Shown: one piece after another, positions 8,556 to 16,875 of the stretch | Layout of the letters: every line of letters begins with the position of its first letter | Numbering within the stretch: the first letter of the stretch is position 1 | Assembly (NCBI GenBank): GCA_030603065.1 | Contig: JAUVYN010000012.1 | Span: forward strand, 1-58,894 | Length of the DNA: 58,894 bases | Direction: 5' to 3' | DNA from: Pseudomonas sp. | GTDB taxonomy: Bacteria; Pseudomonadota; Gammaproteobacteria; Pseudomonadales; Pseudomonadaceae | The notes under the pieces: model-generated | Seen by the model: only the letters and a program-made list of their open reading frames with translations | The model's database searches: none | Told to the model about the DNA's origin: nothing | Program-made: the position numbers and the translations under genes

Positions 8556-9458
8556 ATGGATACATTGTCAGTGACCGCGGATCACAGCACGCTGCTGGAG
8601 CTGCGTTCGATCAGAGAGGCCGTCGACCATCGTCTTGGCGAATGGCTGCCGGAAGATCCCACCGGGCGGGATCAGATTGGCAACGCCATGCGCGACAGTG
8701 TGCTGCCCGCCGGCAAGCGGGTGCGACCGTTACTGCTGATACTGGCTGCGCGCGGCCTGGGCTCAAGCTCGCCGTCCGTGATAGATCTGGGATGTGCGGT
8801 GGAGATGGTTCATGCCAGCTCGCTGATAATCGACGACATGCCATGCATGGACAACGCCGAACAGCGTCGTGGCAAACCGACCATTCACCGGGGCTATGGG
8901 GAGGATGTCGCGGTACTCGCAGCCATCGCTCTGCTGAGCAAGGCGTTCGGATTGATTTCTTCGTTACCGGATGTTTCTCCCGCCCTTCGCGCGCAACTGG
9001 TCGGCGAGCTATCCGATGCGGTCGGTATGCAGGGCCTCGTACGCGGCCAATACAAGGACTTGCGTGAAGGGACCGGCGAACGTTCCGCCCAGGAGATTGC
9101 GACCACCAATGAACTCAAGACCGGTGTGCTTTTCGGAGCGACCCTGAGCATGGCGGCCCTGGTGGCTGGCGCAACGGAGACGCAGCGAAGAGCGCTGGCA
9201 GTGTTCGCGCAGGAGTTGGGTCAGGCGTTTCAATTGCTTGACGATCTGCGCGATGGTGCCGCCGATACCGGGAAGGACCCGCTCAAGGATAAGGGCAAGT
9301 CGACCCTTGTCGCGCTGCTCGGGCCGGACGCAGCCCGCAAGCAGCTGGTTCGCCATATTGCGCAGGCTGACGCCAACCTGGCGACAGTCTACGGCCCGAA
9401 CCAGACCGTCAGTCGCTTCATGCATCAGCTCTTCGATCAAGCGCTGGAGAACGGCTGA
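8556..9458 (+). CDS. crtE: Geranylgeranyl diphosphate synthase CrtE
   Basis: CrtE extends allylic diphosphates with IPP up to C20 geranylgeranyl diphosphate, the substrate of CrtB. The first Asp-rich motif DDMPCMD is near residues 90-96 and the second, DDLRD, is near residue 230. GKRVRPLL precedes the first. These are standard for short-chain trans-prenyltransferases. The ATG at 8556 (300 residues) has GGAG ten bases upstream. A GTG at 8550 is the alternative, with only four bases of spacing. Unlike the familiar enterobacterial cluster, crtE is transcribed away from idi-X-Y-I-B. It ends three bases before the convergent lipoprotein gene. Confidence 0.93.
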   Translation: MDTLSVTADHSTLLELRSIREAVDHRLGEWLPEDPTGRDQIGNAMRDSVLPAGKRVRPLLLILAARGLGSSSPSVIDLGCAVEMVHASSLIIDDMPCMDNAEQRRGKPTIHRGYGEDVAVLAAIALLSKAFGLISSLPDVSPALRAQLVGELSDAVGMQGLVRGQYKDLREGTGERSAQEIATTNELKTGVLFGATLSMAALVAGATETQRRALAVFAQELGQAFQLLDDLRDGAADTGKDPLKDKGKSTLVALLGPDAARKQLVRHIAQADANLATVYGPNQTVSRFMHQLFDQALENG

Positions 9459-9461
9459 TCT

Positions 9462-10538
9462 TCAGTAGCCGGTCATCTCCAGATAACCTCGACCACCGTG
9501 ACTACCCTCGATCCTGACCGGCCCTTCCCAGTAGGGAATGCCGGTTCCCATCCAGGCCCGCTCGTTAAGAGCGCGCGCCGTCACATCAACCCCCAGCGAA
9601 GGTATGGCAAGGCGCCAGCGGGTCGGCACCTTGCGCCCAGCAACGGATGTCTCTGCCTCCGGTTGCATCAGGATCTGCTCGGAGGTCAACGTTTGCTGGC
9701 GGCCCTCGGTGTCAATCCAGCTACCTGAATGGAAATGGCTACCATCGGAACCGCGTAACCGGAACATCATGAGCTTTTCGCCGCCGTCCAGATGCAAAGA
9801 GAACCAGTCCCACCCTTCCTGGTTGGCTGCCAGCGGCTGACTGCTCCACTCCCGGTCGAGCCAGGCGAGCCCCGATACCTGGAAGCGCTTCTCGCCCCAG
9901 AGGATTTCTCCACTTGCACGATAGAAGGGCTGGCTATAGTAATACGATGCCTGATCGCCATCCGACTTGCGGCTATAGCCGCCTTCCCCGTGAAATACCA
10001 GCGGACGGTCACTTTCCAGCGCGAGCCGATAGGCAAATCCTTCGCCGCCGGCACTTACCTGTACGGAATCCAGGTTGTCTCCTTCACCCATCAACGACCA
10101 GTTATCGATCCAGGCTTCAAAGGGCGCTGCGCGAACCCCGGCCTGCCCAACGCCGCCCCGCGCCAAACGGTCGGCATGGCGGTGGCTGTCAGCGCGCGTA
10201 ACGGCAGCATGTCCAAGCCAGACCTGCGCGCTGTCCCAGCCAGCTTCAGCCTGCTCGGCAGTCTGTGGCTCGAGAGCCTGACGGAACAGGGTCCACTGAA
10301 TCCCCCACTCTTGGCCGGTGTCATCTGTCAGATTGGCCGTTACGTACCACCACTCGATCCGGTACTCGGGGTGCGAGGCATGATCTGCCGGAAAACTGAA
10401 CACCGGTTCTGGGCGCACTTGGGCGAAGCCGTCCGCCGCCTGGCCAAGACCGGCGAATCCGCCCTGCTCCGGCGGCATCGCCGGCTCGCAACCAGCCAGA
10501 AACAAAAGCAGAATCAAAACCCCACTTTTAGCTGTCAT
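9462..10538 (-). CDS. AttH/CrtC-like lipocalin-fold lipoprotein of an AttEFGH-type ABC system
   Basis: The 358-residue product begins with a lipoprotein signal (ILLLFLAGC), so the mature protein should be lipidated at that Cys and held at a membrane. The body contains PEYRIEWWYVTANL, near residues 55-70, and a GLAWLDREWSSQPL block, which define the AttH/CrtC family (two lipocalin-like halves). The start at 10538 is chosen because it gives this signal peptide and has AGAAGG upstream. It overlaps the permease gene by 11 bases, so it belongs to the ABC operon rather than the carotenoid operon. It could be mislabelled as carotenoid 1,2-hydratase. The transported substrate is not known. Confidence 0.8.
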   Translation of the reverse strand: MTAKSGVLILLLFLAGCEPAMPPEQGGFAGLGQAADGFAQVRPEPVFSFPADHASHPEYRIEWWYVTANLTDDTGQEWGIQWTLFRQALEPQTAEQAEAGWDSAQVWLGHAAVTRADSHRHADRLARGGVGQAGVRAAPFEAWIDNWSLMGEGDNLDSVQVSAGGEGFAYRLALESDRPLVFHGEGGYSRKSDGDQASYYYSQPFYRASGEILWGEKRFQVSGLAWLDREWSSQPLAANQEGWDWFSLHLDGGEKLMMFRLRGSDGSHFHSGSWIDTEGRQQTLTSEQILMQPEAETSVAGRKVPTRWRLAIPSLGVDVTARALNERAWMGTGIPYWEGPVRIEGSHGGRGYLEMTGY

Positions 10539-13002
10539 TGGCGAACCTTCTGAGCAAGGCAGAGGTACCCGAGTGCAAAATGCGCCAGAGGGGCCAGGTG
10601 CTTGCAAGCAACACTGCGAGCAAAGCCATTACACCCAGCTGCAACCACTGCATCGGAAACCAGTAGAGCGGCAGACGCCAGCCAAAAGCCTGCACATTCA
10701 CCACGTCGACCAGACACCAGGCCAGTAGCTTGCCCAGAGGAATCGCCGTTAACCAGGTGATGATCGCGAGCAACAGCATCTGAGCCAGACTCAGGCCGGC
10801 CAGGCTGGACGACCGCAGCCCCATGGCCCAGAGCGGGGCCAATTGACCGAGCCGGGCGTCGGCCAGGCTAAGCAGGCTGGTCAACAGGGCCACTGCAGCC
10901 ACACCCAGGGTCAGCGTATTGAGTGCGGACGTAGCAGCGAAGGTCTGTTCGAAGACCTGCTGCGAATAGGTCTTCAACGCGGCCTGATCCAGCACCCGGT
11001 TGCTCCCAAGCCCAAAGCGCTCCTGCAGCACTTCGACCGTGTCGGTGACGGCGCCGTCGGCGACCAGTATGCCCAAGCTGCTCAGTTCCAGCCCCGGCCA
11101 GCGCGCCTGCAATGCTCCGGCTGACAGCAGCAGTTGTCCTCGCGGATTGCCGTAGTCGGCGTACCGCCCCCCCACCTCAAGCATCCAAGGACCGGTTGGC
11201 GTCATCAGGGTAACCTGATCACCGACCCCGATACCCAAGCTATAGCCGAGCTGCTCACTGATCAACGCCGATTCTCCGCGAAAGAGCGCCTCCCACCCCT
11301 CCGCTTCGATTTCGAGCACCGGCCAAGTGCTGCGGTAGAGCGGGTGGTCCTGAATTCCGCTGACCTCAGTCGGCCAGCCTTCGATCCGGGTCTGCACCTG
11401 CCAGCTCGGCAACACGCTTTCGACTTCGGGGCGCGAGCCGAGCCAGTCAAGAATCTGGTGGCCCTGCTCGGGGTGCTCGGGCCTGAGGTAAATGTCAGCA
11501 GCCAAGCGCTGGTCCAGCCAGCCGTTAAAGGTCAGCCGAAAACCCTCTGTCATGCTACCGACTCCGATGTTGGTGGCCAGTGCGAGCAACAGCGCCATGA
11601 AGGCCAGACTCAGCCCTGAAAGCTGTTGTTGCGCATCCGCCCAGAACCATTGGGAAACCGGCCCGCGGGCAAAGCGCTGACCGATGTCGAGCAGCATTCG
11701 TAGCAGTAGCGGAAGTAACCATGCGGAACCCAGCAATACCGCGGCAAGCAAGGCAAAGCCCGCCAGGAGTCCGTCGCCAGCACGTATCAGCAACACGGCG
11801 ATAGCCCAAAGTACTACCCCCGCCACGCTGAGCCGCCACAGGCTTCGCCTCTGGGCAACTCGCCAGGCCTGCGGACGCGACCACCCCAGCAAAGGCACGC
11901 GCAGAGCCTTGAGCAGGGCGCCGGATCCGGCGGCCAAAGTTCCGAGGAGCGCCATCGCCAGTCCGGCTAGCCACCACCACAGATCCAGCGTGAGCATCGC
12001 CGCGACCTGCGCACCATAAAGCCCTCGCAAACTACCAGCGAGATCACCGACCAGAAGTGCCGCCAGCCCGAAACCGCTGACCACCCCCAGGCTTCCCCCG
12101 AGCAGCGCCAGCATCAAGAGTTCGAGCGAAAGGGCGCAGGCCAGCATGGGCAGACTGGTGCCACAGGCCCGCAGCGTCTGCAGCAGGCCACGCCGTTGCT
12201 CGATGGCAAGCGAAGCAGCGGCGTGCACTATGAATAAACCCACAACGAAGGCGAGCAAACCGAGAGCCGTCAGATTGAGATGAAAGCTGTCAGTGAGCCG
12301 CTCCAGGTCGCCTTCCTCACGCCATTCCCAGACGAGTGGTATTCCCGGGGGCAGCGATGGCTCAGCTTCGGCGAAGACCGGATCGACCAGCAGTTCCGAT
12401 AATTGACCCGGCGCGTCAAGCAGTTGCTGCGCGAGACCGATATCGACTAGCACGACACCCGGCGGGAGTCGCGCATCGCCATGAACCGGGGGCAGTTGCC
12501 TTCCGTCGGTGAGGGTGAGCAGCTCTCCCGGGACGAGTCGGAACTCTTTCAGCGTATCGCTGGCGAGCCAGGCGGTTCCCGGCGAAGTGATGAAATCGAG
12601 CAGACGGTTGCCGACTGAAAGCGCCTGGCCGAGGCTACCGTCATTGGGCAAGGTCAACGGCTCGAGGCCGGTCAGCTGGAGGCGGCGTACCCCATCCCCC
12701 AGCGCCACCTGGACAGAGCCCTGTAGCACGGGCGAAACCGGCCAGCCCTGGCGGCGCAGAGTAACGAACCAGCTCTGATCGATCCGCTGCCCTGCGGGGC
12801 TGACCAACACCGCCTGCACGCCACCCCCAAACAACTGGGCCGCACGATCATAACTATCCCGCGCCTGGGTATTGAGAGCCTGTACTCCGGTCCAGAGCGC
12901 CGTGGCCAACCATAAACCGACAACCAGGCAAGCCGCTTGCAGGGGGTGCCTGCGCCAGTGCGACAGAAGAGCCTGGAGCACCCAGCCCAGTCGACCAATC
13001 AT
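10528..13002 (-). CDS. ABC transporter permease, FtsX/MacB type (AttF-AttG fusion-like)
   Basis: This 824-residue membrane protein has an N-terminal transmembrane segment, a large periplasmic part, and then about three hydrophobic helices in the first half (LGLLAFVVGLFIVHAAASLA and following). A second FtsX unit follows, ending in helices near residues 700-800. This double arrangement matches the single large permease found next to AttE/AttH proteins, as if AttF and AttG were joined. It overlaps the ATPase stop by four bases (ATGA) and the lipoprotein start by 11. Such MacB-like systems usually move lipoproteins, lipids or peptides across the periplasm. The cargo here is unknown. Confidence 0.85.
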   Translation of the reverse strand: MIGRLGWVLQALLSHWRRHPLQAACLVVGLWLATALWTGVQALNTQARDSYDRAAQLFGGGVQAVLVSPAGQRIDQSWFVTLRRQGWPVSPVLQGSVQVALGDGVRRLQLTGLEPLTLPNDGSLGQALSVGNRLLDFITSPGTAWLASDTLKEFRLVPGELLTLTDGRQLPPVHGDARLPPGVVLVDIGLAQQLLDAPGQLSELLVDPVFAEAEPSLPPGIPLVWEWREEGDLERLTDSFHLNLTALGLLAFVVGLFIVHAAASLAIEQRRGLLQTLRACGTSLPMLACALSLELLMLALLGGSLGVVSGFGLAALLVGDLAGSLRGLYGAQVAAMLTLDLWWWLAGLAMALLGTLAAGSGALLKALRVPLLGWSRPQAWRVAQRRSLWRLSVAGVVLWAIAVLLIRAGDGLLAGFALLAAVLLGSAWLLPLLLRMLLDIGQRFARGPVSQWFWADAQQQLSGLSLAFMALLLALATNIGVGSMTEGFRLTFNGWLDQRLAADIYLRPEHPEQGHQILDWLGSRPEVESVLPSWQVQTRIEGWPTEVSGIQDHPLYRSTWPVLEIEAEGWEALFRGESALISEQLGYSLGIGVGDQVTLMTPTGPWMLEVGGRYADYGNPRGQLLLSAGALQARWPGLELSSLGILVADGAVTDTVEVLQERFGLGSNRVLDQAALKTYSQQVFEQTFAATSALNTLTLGVAAVALLTSLLSLADARLGQLAPLWAMGLRSSSLAGLSLAQMLLLAIITWLTAIPLGKLLAWCLVDVVNVQAFGWRLPLYWFPMQWLQLGVMALLAVLLASTWPLWRILHSGTSALLRRFANDS

Positions 13003-13667
13003 CGCGCGGGCTCGAATATGCGCCCGGCACGGAGGAGCAACTGCCGATCGAGCCGGGCTGCCAGCTGCGCACTGTGCGTCACCATGAGCAGGCCGGCACC
13101 GATCTCTGCTACCAGTTCGAGCATCAACGCAAGCACACCCTCTGCAGTAGCCTCATCCAGATTGCCGGTCGGCTCGTCGGCCAACAGCAGCGGCGGACGC
13201 AATGCCAGTGCCCGGCCTACCGCTACGCGCTGCTGCTGCCCCCCGGACAGTTGCTCAGGGTAACGCTCGAGCAAATCGACGAGCCCGAGCCGCTCAGTAA
13301 GCCGTGCCTGCCAGGTCCTGTCGAGACGTCCCGCGAGGCGGGCCTGAAAGGCCAGGTTATCGCGAACCTTGAGCGAAGGGATCAGGTTGAATTGCTGGAA
13401 CACAACGGCAACGCAGTCGCGCCGATAGGCAGCCAGTGCTCGTTCATGCATGCCGCCAAGAGCATGCCCGTTAAGTACTATTTCGCCATCGTCGGCCCGG
13501 TCCAGACCCGCCACCAGGTGCAGCAGGGTGCTCTTGCCACTGCCGGACTCGCCCATCAACGCCAATGTCTGACCAGCTGAAAGCTGCAGGCTGACGCGGT
13601 CAAGTACTCGCACAGGTCCCTCCGGCCCCGGATAGGCCTTGCTGAGGTTTTGCACTTCAAGAAGCAT
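12999..13667 (-). CDS. ABC transporter ATP-binding protein (LolD/MacB type, AttE-like)
   Basis: A complete 222-residue ATPase: Walker A GESGSGKST near residues 39-47, Q-loop FQQFNLIPSL, signature LSGGQQQRVAVGRAL, Walker B LLLADEPTGNLD, and the H-loop VTHSAQ. The GNLD form of the D-loop places it in the LolD/MacB/FtsE subfamily that pairs with FtsX-type permeases. It couples by overlap to the permease behind it. Its own start lies 11 bases inside the AraC-type regulator gene, so all four genes form one transcription unit. Confidence 0.93.
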   Translation of the reverse strand: MLLEVQNLSKAYPGPEGPVRVLDRVSLQLSAGQTLALMGESGSGKSTLLHLVAGLDRADDGEIVLNGHALGGMHERALAAYRRDCVAVVFQQFNLIPSLKVRDNLAFQARLAGRLDRTWQARLTERLGLVDLLERYPEQLSGGQQQRVAVGRALALRPPLLLADEPTGNLDEATAEGVLALMLELVAEIGAGLLMVTHSAQLAARLDRQLLLRAGRIFEPAR

Positions 13668-14757
13668 ATAGCTCTCCTGCCGGCGACTTGGCGGCAGCAG
13701 CGGGAGCTATCTCGAGCGGAGCCAGGCTTCGCCTGCGCCAGCTACTCGGAGCGGAACCGGTCCAGCGCTTGAAAGCCCGCGAAAAACTGGCCGCCTCCGA
13801 GTAACCGAGCTGCTGCGCAATACACTCGAGGCCGAGGTCGGTATCGCGGAGCAGGCCCTGGGCGAGCTTCTGCCGTACGCCTTCGTCGAGCAGGCGAAAG
13901 GACTGGCCTTCCTGAGCCAGGCGACGATGCAGGGTACGCTCCGACAGCCCTAACCAGCGCGCAACGTCGCGGGCACTGTACAACTGGCCACTGCGCCCCA
14001 TGAGCAGCTCCAGCACTCGTCGGGCAAGCGGCGTAGCGGTATCGGAAAGTTCGTCGCAAAGCTGCCGACAGAGGCTCGAGCAGGTTTGCTGGGTGGCGGG
14101 ATTGGCCTGAGGCAGGGGTGCGTAGAGGTCCCGCCAGGTGATCAGAAGTCCATTGCGCTCCGCGCCCCACCTGATATCGCAGGGAAAGTGTGCCGCGTAA
14201 ACAGCCTTGGCGTTTTCGTCGGTGAGAGTGACATCCACTCTCAGCGGAGCGAAGCGGCGCTGCAGCAGCTCGCCAAAGATCCCATTCCAGGCGGCCAGGC
14301 CGCGCTCGACTATCAGCCAGCGCGCATCCTGAGGCAGCACCGAGGCATCGAGCGCCAGCAGCACGCCATCCTCCTCCTTGTGCAGGCTAACCGGACAGAT
14401 AGACAACGAGAGCTCTCTAAACTGACCACAGACGCGTATAGCCTCCAGCAGGTTGCCACTGGCAAGCATGGCATAGCCCAACAACCCCAGCGTAGTGAGA
14501 TGATAGCGCTGTCCTACCTGCAACCCGGCACCAAGCGGCGCGCCAAGCCCGACAAGATTGCGAACGAGCGCCAGTTCCTGCCACAACTCTATTGGGTTAG
14601 TCGTTCCCGAAGCATACGGGCGTTTCAGCGCTGTCCGGGCCAGACACTCGTCCTCGCGCAGGCCGAGCGCTTCGGCCACTTCAAGCAGATGCGCTATGTT
14701 GGTCCAGTCACGCTTCTTGCGCCAGTTGATCGGAGTAGGCATGGCACGAACTGTCAT
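13657..14757 (-). CDS. AraC-family transcriptional regulator
   Basis: The C-terminal ~100 residues form the double helix-turn-helix of AraC/XylS proteins (ARDVARWLGLSERTLHRRL, then IAQQLGYSEAASFSRAFKR). The N-terminal part is the arabinose-binding-like domain found in OruR/VirS-type regulators of about 340-370 residues. I chose 14757 (366 residues). 14742 (361 residues) is equally possible, since neither has a strong ribosome-binding site. The open frame extends much further upstream, but that would overlap the divergent dioxygenase gene. It is the promoter-proximal gene of the ABC operon, so it may control itself and the transporter. It also sits opposite the dioxygenase gene and may control that instead. 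Confidence 0.85.
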   Translation of the reverse strand: MTVRAMPTPINWRKKRDWTNIAHLLEVAEALGLREDECLARTALKRPYASGTTNPIELWQELALVRNLVGLGAPLGAGLQVGQRYHLTTLGLLGYAMLASGNLLEAIRVCGQFRELSLSICPVSLHKEEDGVLLALDASVLPQDARWLIVERGLAAWNGIFGELLQRRFAPLRVDVTLTDENAKAVYAAHFPCDIRWGAERNGLLITWRDLYAPLPQANPATQQTCSSLCRQLCDELSDTATPLARRVLELLMGRSGQLYSARDVARWLGLSERTLHRRLAQEGQSFRLLDEGVRQKLAQGLLRDTDLGLECIAQQLGYSEAASFSRAFKRWTGSAPSSWRRRSLAPLEIAPAAAAKSPAGELYAS

Positions 14758-14835
14758 GGGGTGGCAGTGATTGTCATGGTCGGAGTATAGGCGCTGGGGC
14801 AGTGTTGAAAAACATGTCGCCCGAGGAATTTCGCC

Positions 14836-15744
14836 ATGCCCGAATTCTTTCATACCCTGGCCAGTCACAATGCAGCCCGAACCCACGCCCATTTCGAGGT
14901 CGCTCCAGTAGCCGGTTCGCTGGGAGCGGACGTATATGGCCTCGATTTGAACAGCATCAGCGAGGCGGGCCAGGCCGAACTTCGCCAGGCCCTGCTCGAT
15001 CATCAGGTGCTCTTCATTCGCAATCAGCGACTGACAGTCGATCAACTCGAGGCGGTGACACGGCGCTTCGGGGATTTCGGGCAAGAGCCATACGTGCAGC
15101 CGATGGCAGACCATCCGCATGTGGTCAGAGTGCTCAAGGAGGCCGGAGAATCAAGCCCCTTCGTCTTCGGTGGCGCCTGGCATTCGGACTGGTCATTCCA
15201 GGAAACGCCGCCCGATTTCACGCTGCTCTACGGGCATGACGTACCAGCGCACGGTGGCGACACACTCTTCGCCAGCGCTTATCTGGGTTGCGAATGGTTA
15301 TCGCCGACTCTCCGAAAAATCCTTGCCGAACTGGACGGCATTCACTCGCCCGAATTCGGCTACGGACCCAATGCGGCACACAACGCCGGTATCGAAAACA
15401 TGCAGATCCGCTTTGGGGAGTCGGTAGATCACGACAGGCGCGCTCACCCCCTGATAGTGCGCCATCCGGAAACCGGACGAAACCTCCTGTTCGCCAACCC
15501 GGCCTATACCCTGGGCATTGCAGGCCTAAAGCCAGAAGAATCCCGCCCCATCCTGGACTATCTGTTCAGTGTGGTCAGCGCCCCGGCCTTCACCTGCCGT
15601 ATGCGATGGACCCCGGGGACCCTGGCGATTTGGGACAATCGCTGCGTCTGGCACCTGCCGATTTCCGACTATCACGGTGCTCGCCGCGAGATGTTCCGCA
15701 CCACGGTACGAGGCACCATGCCGGCGAGGGGCCACACCGAATGA
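14836..15744 (+). CDS. TauD/TfdA-family Fe(II)/2-oxoglutarate dioxygenase
   Basis: The 302-residue protein carries the metal triad of the family: H116 and D118 in HSDWSF, and a distal His at 273 in CVWHLPISDYHG. An Arg about ten residues later (RREMFRTT) binds 2-oxoglutarate. The N-terminal VAPVAGSLGADVYGLDLN is also typical. These enzymes hydroxylate taurine, 2,4-D, alkyl sulfates and related substrates. The substrate cannot be read from sequence. AGGA lies eight bases upstream of the ATG. The stop overlaps the next start by four bases, so it is co-translated with the hydratase-like gene. Confidence 0.88.
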   Translation: MPEFFHTLASHNAARTHAHFEVAPVAGSLGADVYGLDLNSISEAGQAELRQALLDHQVLFIRNQRLTVDQLEAVTRRFGDFGQEPYVQPMADHPHVVRVLKEAGESSPFVFGGAWHSDWSFQETPPDFTLLYGHDVPAHGGDTLFASAYLGCEWLSPTLRKILAELDGIHSPEFGYGPNAAHNAGIENMQIRFGESVDHDRRAHPLIVRHPETGRNLLFANPAYTLGIAGLKPEESRPILDYLFSVVSAPAFTCRMRWTPGTLAIWDNRCVWHLPISDYHGARREMFRTTVRGTMPARGHTE

Positions 15745-16523
15745 ATCCGCCGGAAACGATAGCAAGCGTAGCTGACGCCTTGCTGACGGTCCGCCTTCGG
15801 CGATCGCCAACGGGCCTTCTTCAAGCTCCACTCGGCTTGCGAAGCGCGACCGAGGGCTACGCAGCCCAGCATCTGCTGGTGGAAGGCTTGCGCCGCGAAG
15901 GCGCGGAGATCATCGGCTTCAAGCTAGGGCTTACCGACCTGTCAGCCCAGACGCTACTCGGTCATCCGCAACCGCTCGTCGGTCGCCTGCTGCAGGGGGC
16001 CCAGTACTGGAGCTCGGATATCATCCCGATCAATGCTTTCATGGCACCTAGAGTGGAACCGGAGATTGCATTCATCATCAGCCGGACCCTCGGAGACCCC
16101 GAGATGGACGAGGCCGCGCTGCTGCGTGGAGTGGGCGGGCTGGTCGCAGCCCTGGAAATCTGCGACTCGAGCATTTCAGGTTGGCCTTCAAACCCCTGGG
16201 ACGCCTTGGCCGACAACCTTTGTGCTGGAGGTTTCGTCATGGCCCGGGAACCAGCGCCGGCGACACTCGATCTCGCCAACGTCCTGGCACGTCTGAAGCT
16301 GAACGGGCAACTGCGTAGCGAAGGCGCAGGCAGTCAGTGCATGGGGTCGCCAACCCGAGCGTGCCTCTGGCTAGCCCGAGAACTAGCCAGACAGGGGACC
16401 CCTTTGCGGGCGGGCGACATCGTCCTGACAGGAGCCCTCGGACCCATGCAGACGGTAGGGTCTGGGGACGTGATCGAGGTCGAAATCCAGGGGGTTGGAG
16501 GATTGCGCTGCCGCTTCGTCTGA
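15741..16523 (+). CDS. 2-keto-4-pentenoate hydratase-like enzyme (MhpD/FAH superfamily)
   Basis: The 260-residue product has the family blocks GFKLGLTD, then VEPEIAFIISR (metal-ligand Glu pair), then AALEICDSSIS, and a C-terminal GDIVLTGALGPM. Relatives hydrate 2-hydroxypenta-2,4-dienoate in meta-cleavage pathways or decarboxylate 4-oxalocrotonate. No ring-cleavage dioxygenase or aldolase accompanies it here, so the pathway is open. The start at 15741 is fixed by an ATGA overlap with the dioxygenase stop. The pair probably acts in sequence on one compound, which is inference. A bidirectional terminator follows at 16543-16568. Confidence 0.85.
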   Translation: MNPPETIASVADALLTVRLRRSPTGLLQAPLGLRSATEGYAAQHLLVEGLRREGAEIIGFKLGLTDLSAQTLLGHPQPLVGRLLQGAQYWSSDIIPINAFMAPRVEPEIAFIISRTLGDPEMDEAALLRGVGGLVAALEICDSSISGWPSNPWDALADNLCAGGFVMAREPAPATLDLANVLARLKLNGQLRSEGAGSQCMGSPTRACLWLARELARQGTPLRAGDIVLTGALGPMQTVGSGDVIEVEIQGVGGLRCRFV

Positions 16524-16540
16524 GAAGCGTATGCCGGAAA

Positions 16541-16828
16541 AGAAAAAACCTCGCCGAGGCGAGGTTTTGCAGAATTGGGTCCTGATCATCAATCCTTGAC
16601 GATCATGCCATCCTGGCTCCACTGCAGTTCATGATCCATCATGAGGCCTTCCCGGCGCTTTCCCTGACATCGTCCCTAACGAGCGGCATCCTGTCGCGTC
16701 CTGGCTTCAATCATTGAAGCCTTGCCATCCTGGCAGCATCCCTGTTACGACGTACCGTCCCGGTACGGTCATCCTTGCAAATCCCTGATCCCTATTGGTA
16801 TTTGGTGCTTCCTGCTTGCTCCTAGCAA
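16541..16828 (-). ncRNA. CsrB/RsmZ-type CsrA(RsmA)-sequestering small RNA, about 290 nt
   Basis: Read on the minus strand, this stretch has no good open frame but contains 18 GGA triplets. Many are in CAGGATG, CAGGGATG, CAGGACG or AAGGAT contexts, the CsrA/RsmA recognition form. Several are presented in hairpins: 16751-16767 is a perfect seven-bp stem with a GGA loop, 16723-16735 shows AGGAT between TGCC and GGCA, and 16815-16829 shows AGG between CTTGCT and AGCAAG. A strong terminator closes the 3' end. A promoter and a perfect GacA box lie upstream. Such RNAs titrate the translational repressor RsmA/CsrA when GacS/GacA is active. At ~290 nt it is closer in size to enterobacterial CsrB/CsrC than to the ~120-nt RsmY/RsmZ of pseudomonads. 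Exact ends are estimated from promoter and terminator. Confidence 0.85.
16543..16568 (-). terminator. Rho-independent terminator of the CsrB-like RNA, works both ways
   Basis: A six-bp GC stem (CCTCGC/GCGAGG) with a four-base loop is flanked by A-rich sequence on the left and TTTT on the right. On the minus strand it reads into T6-C-T4, a strong terminator for the small RNA. On the plus strand it can end the dioxygenase-hydratase transcript. Confidence 0.88.
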
Positions 16829-16833
16829 GACCA

Positions 16834-16861
16834 ATGTTACGCATGGATCAGGTGTGCGCAA
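16834..16861 (-). promoter_or_regulatory. Promoter of the CsrB-like RNA
   Basis: On the minus strand, TTGCGC (16861-16856) is followed after 16 bases by TAACAT (16839-16834). This places the transcription start near 16828-16826, just before the first GGA-bearing hairpin. The GacA box is centred about 65 bases upstream of that start, a workable position for an activator. The start has not been measured. Confidence 0.65.
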
Positions 16862-16875
16862 ATAGGTGTTTGCCA

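Noticed and set aside
9462-10538. Calling the AttH-like lipoprotein a carotenoid 1,2-hydratase (CrtC)
   Set aside because: The fold family is shared, but the gene overlaps the ABC permease, encodes a lipoprotein, and the pathway here makes cyclic carotenoids that have no use for a 1,2-hydratase.
13657-15120. 487-residue version of the AraC regulator
   Set aside because: The extra 121 residues would overlap the divergent dioxygenase coding region and have no domain. The family length fits the start near 14757 or 14742.
16681-16780. CRISPR-like repeats suggested by recurring catcctg/ccatcctgg
   Set aside because: The recurring units are 6-9 bases at irregular spacing, with no constant spacers and no cas genes. 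They are the complement of GGA motifs.
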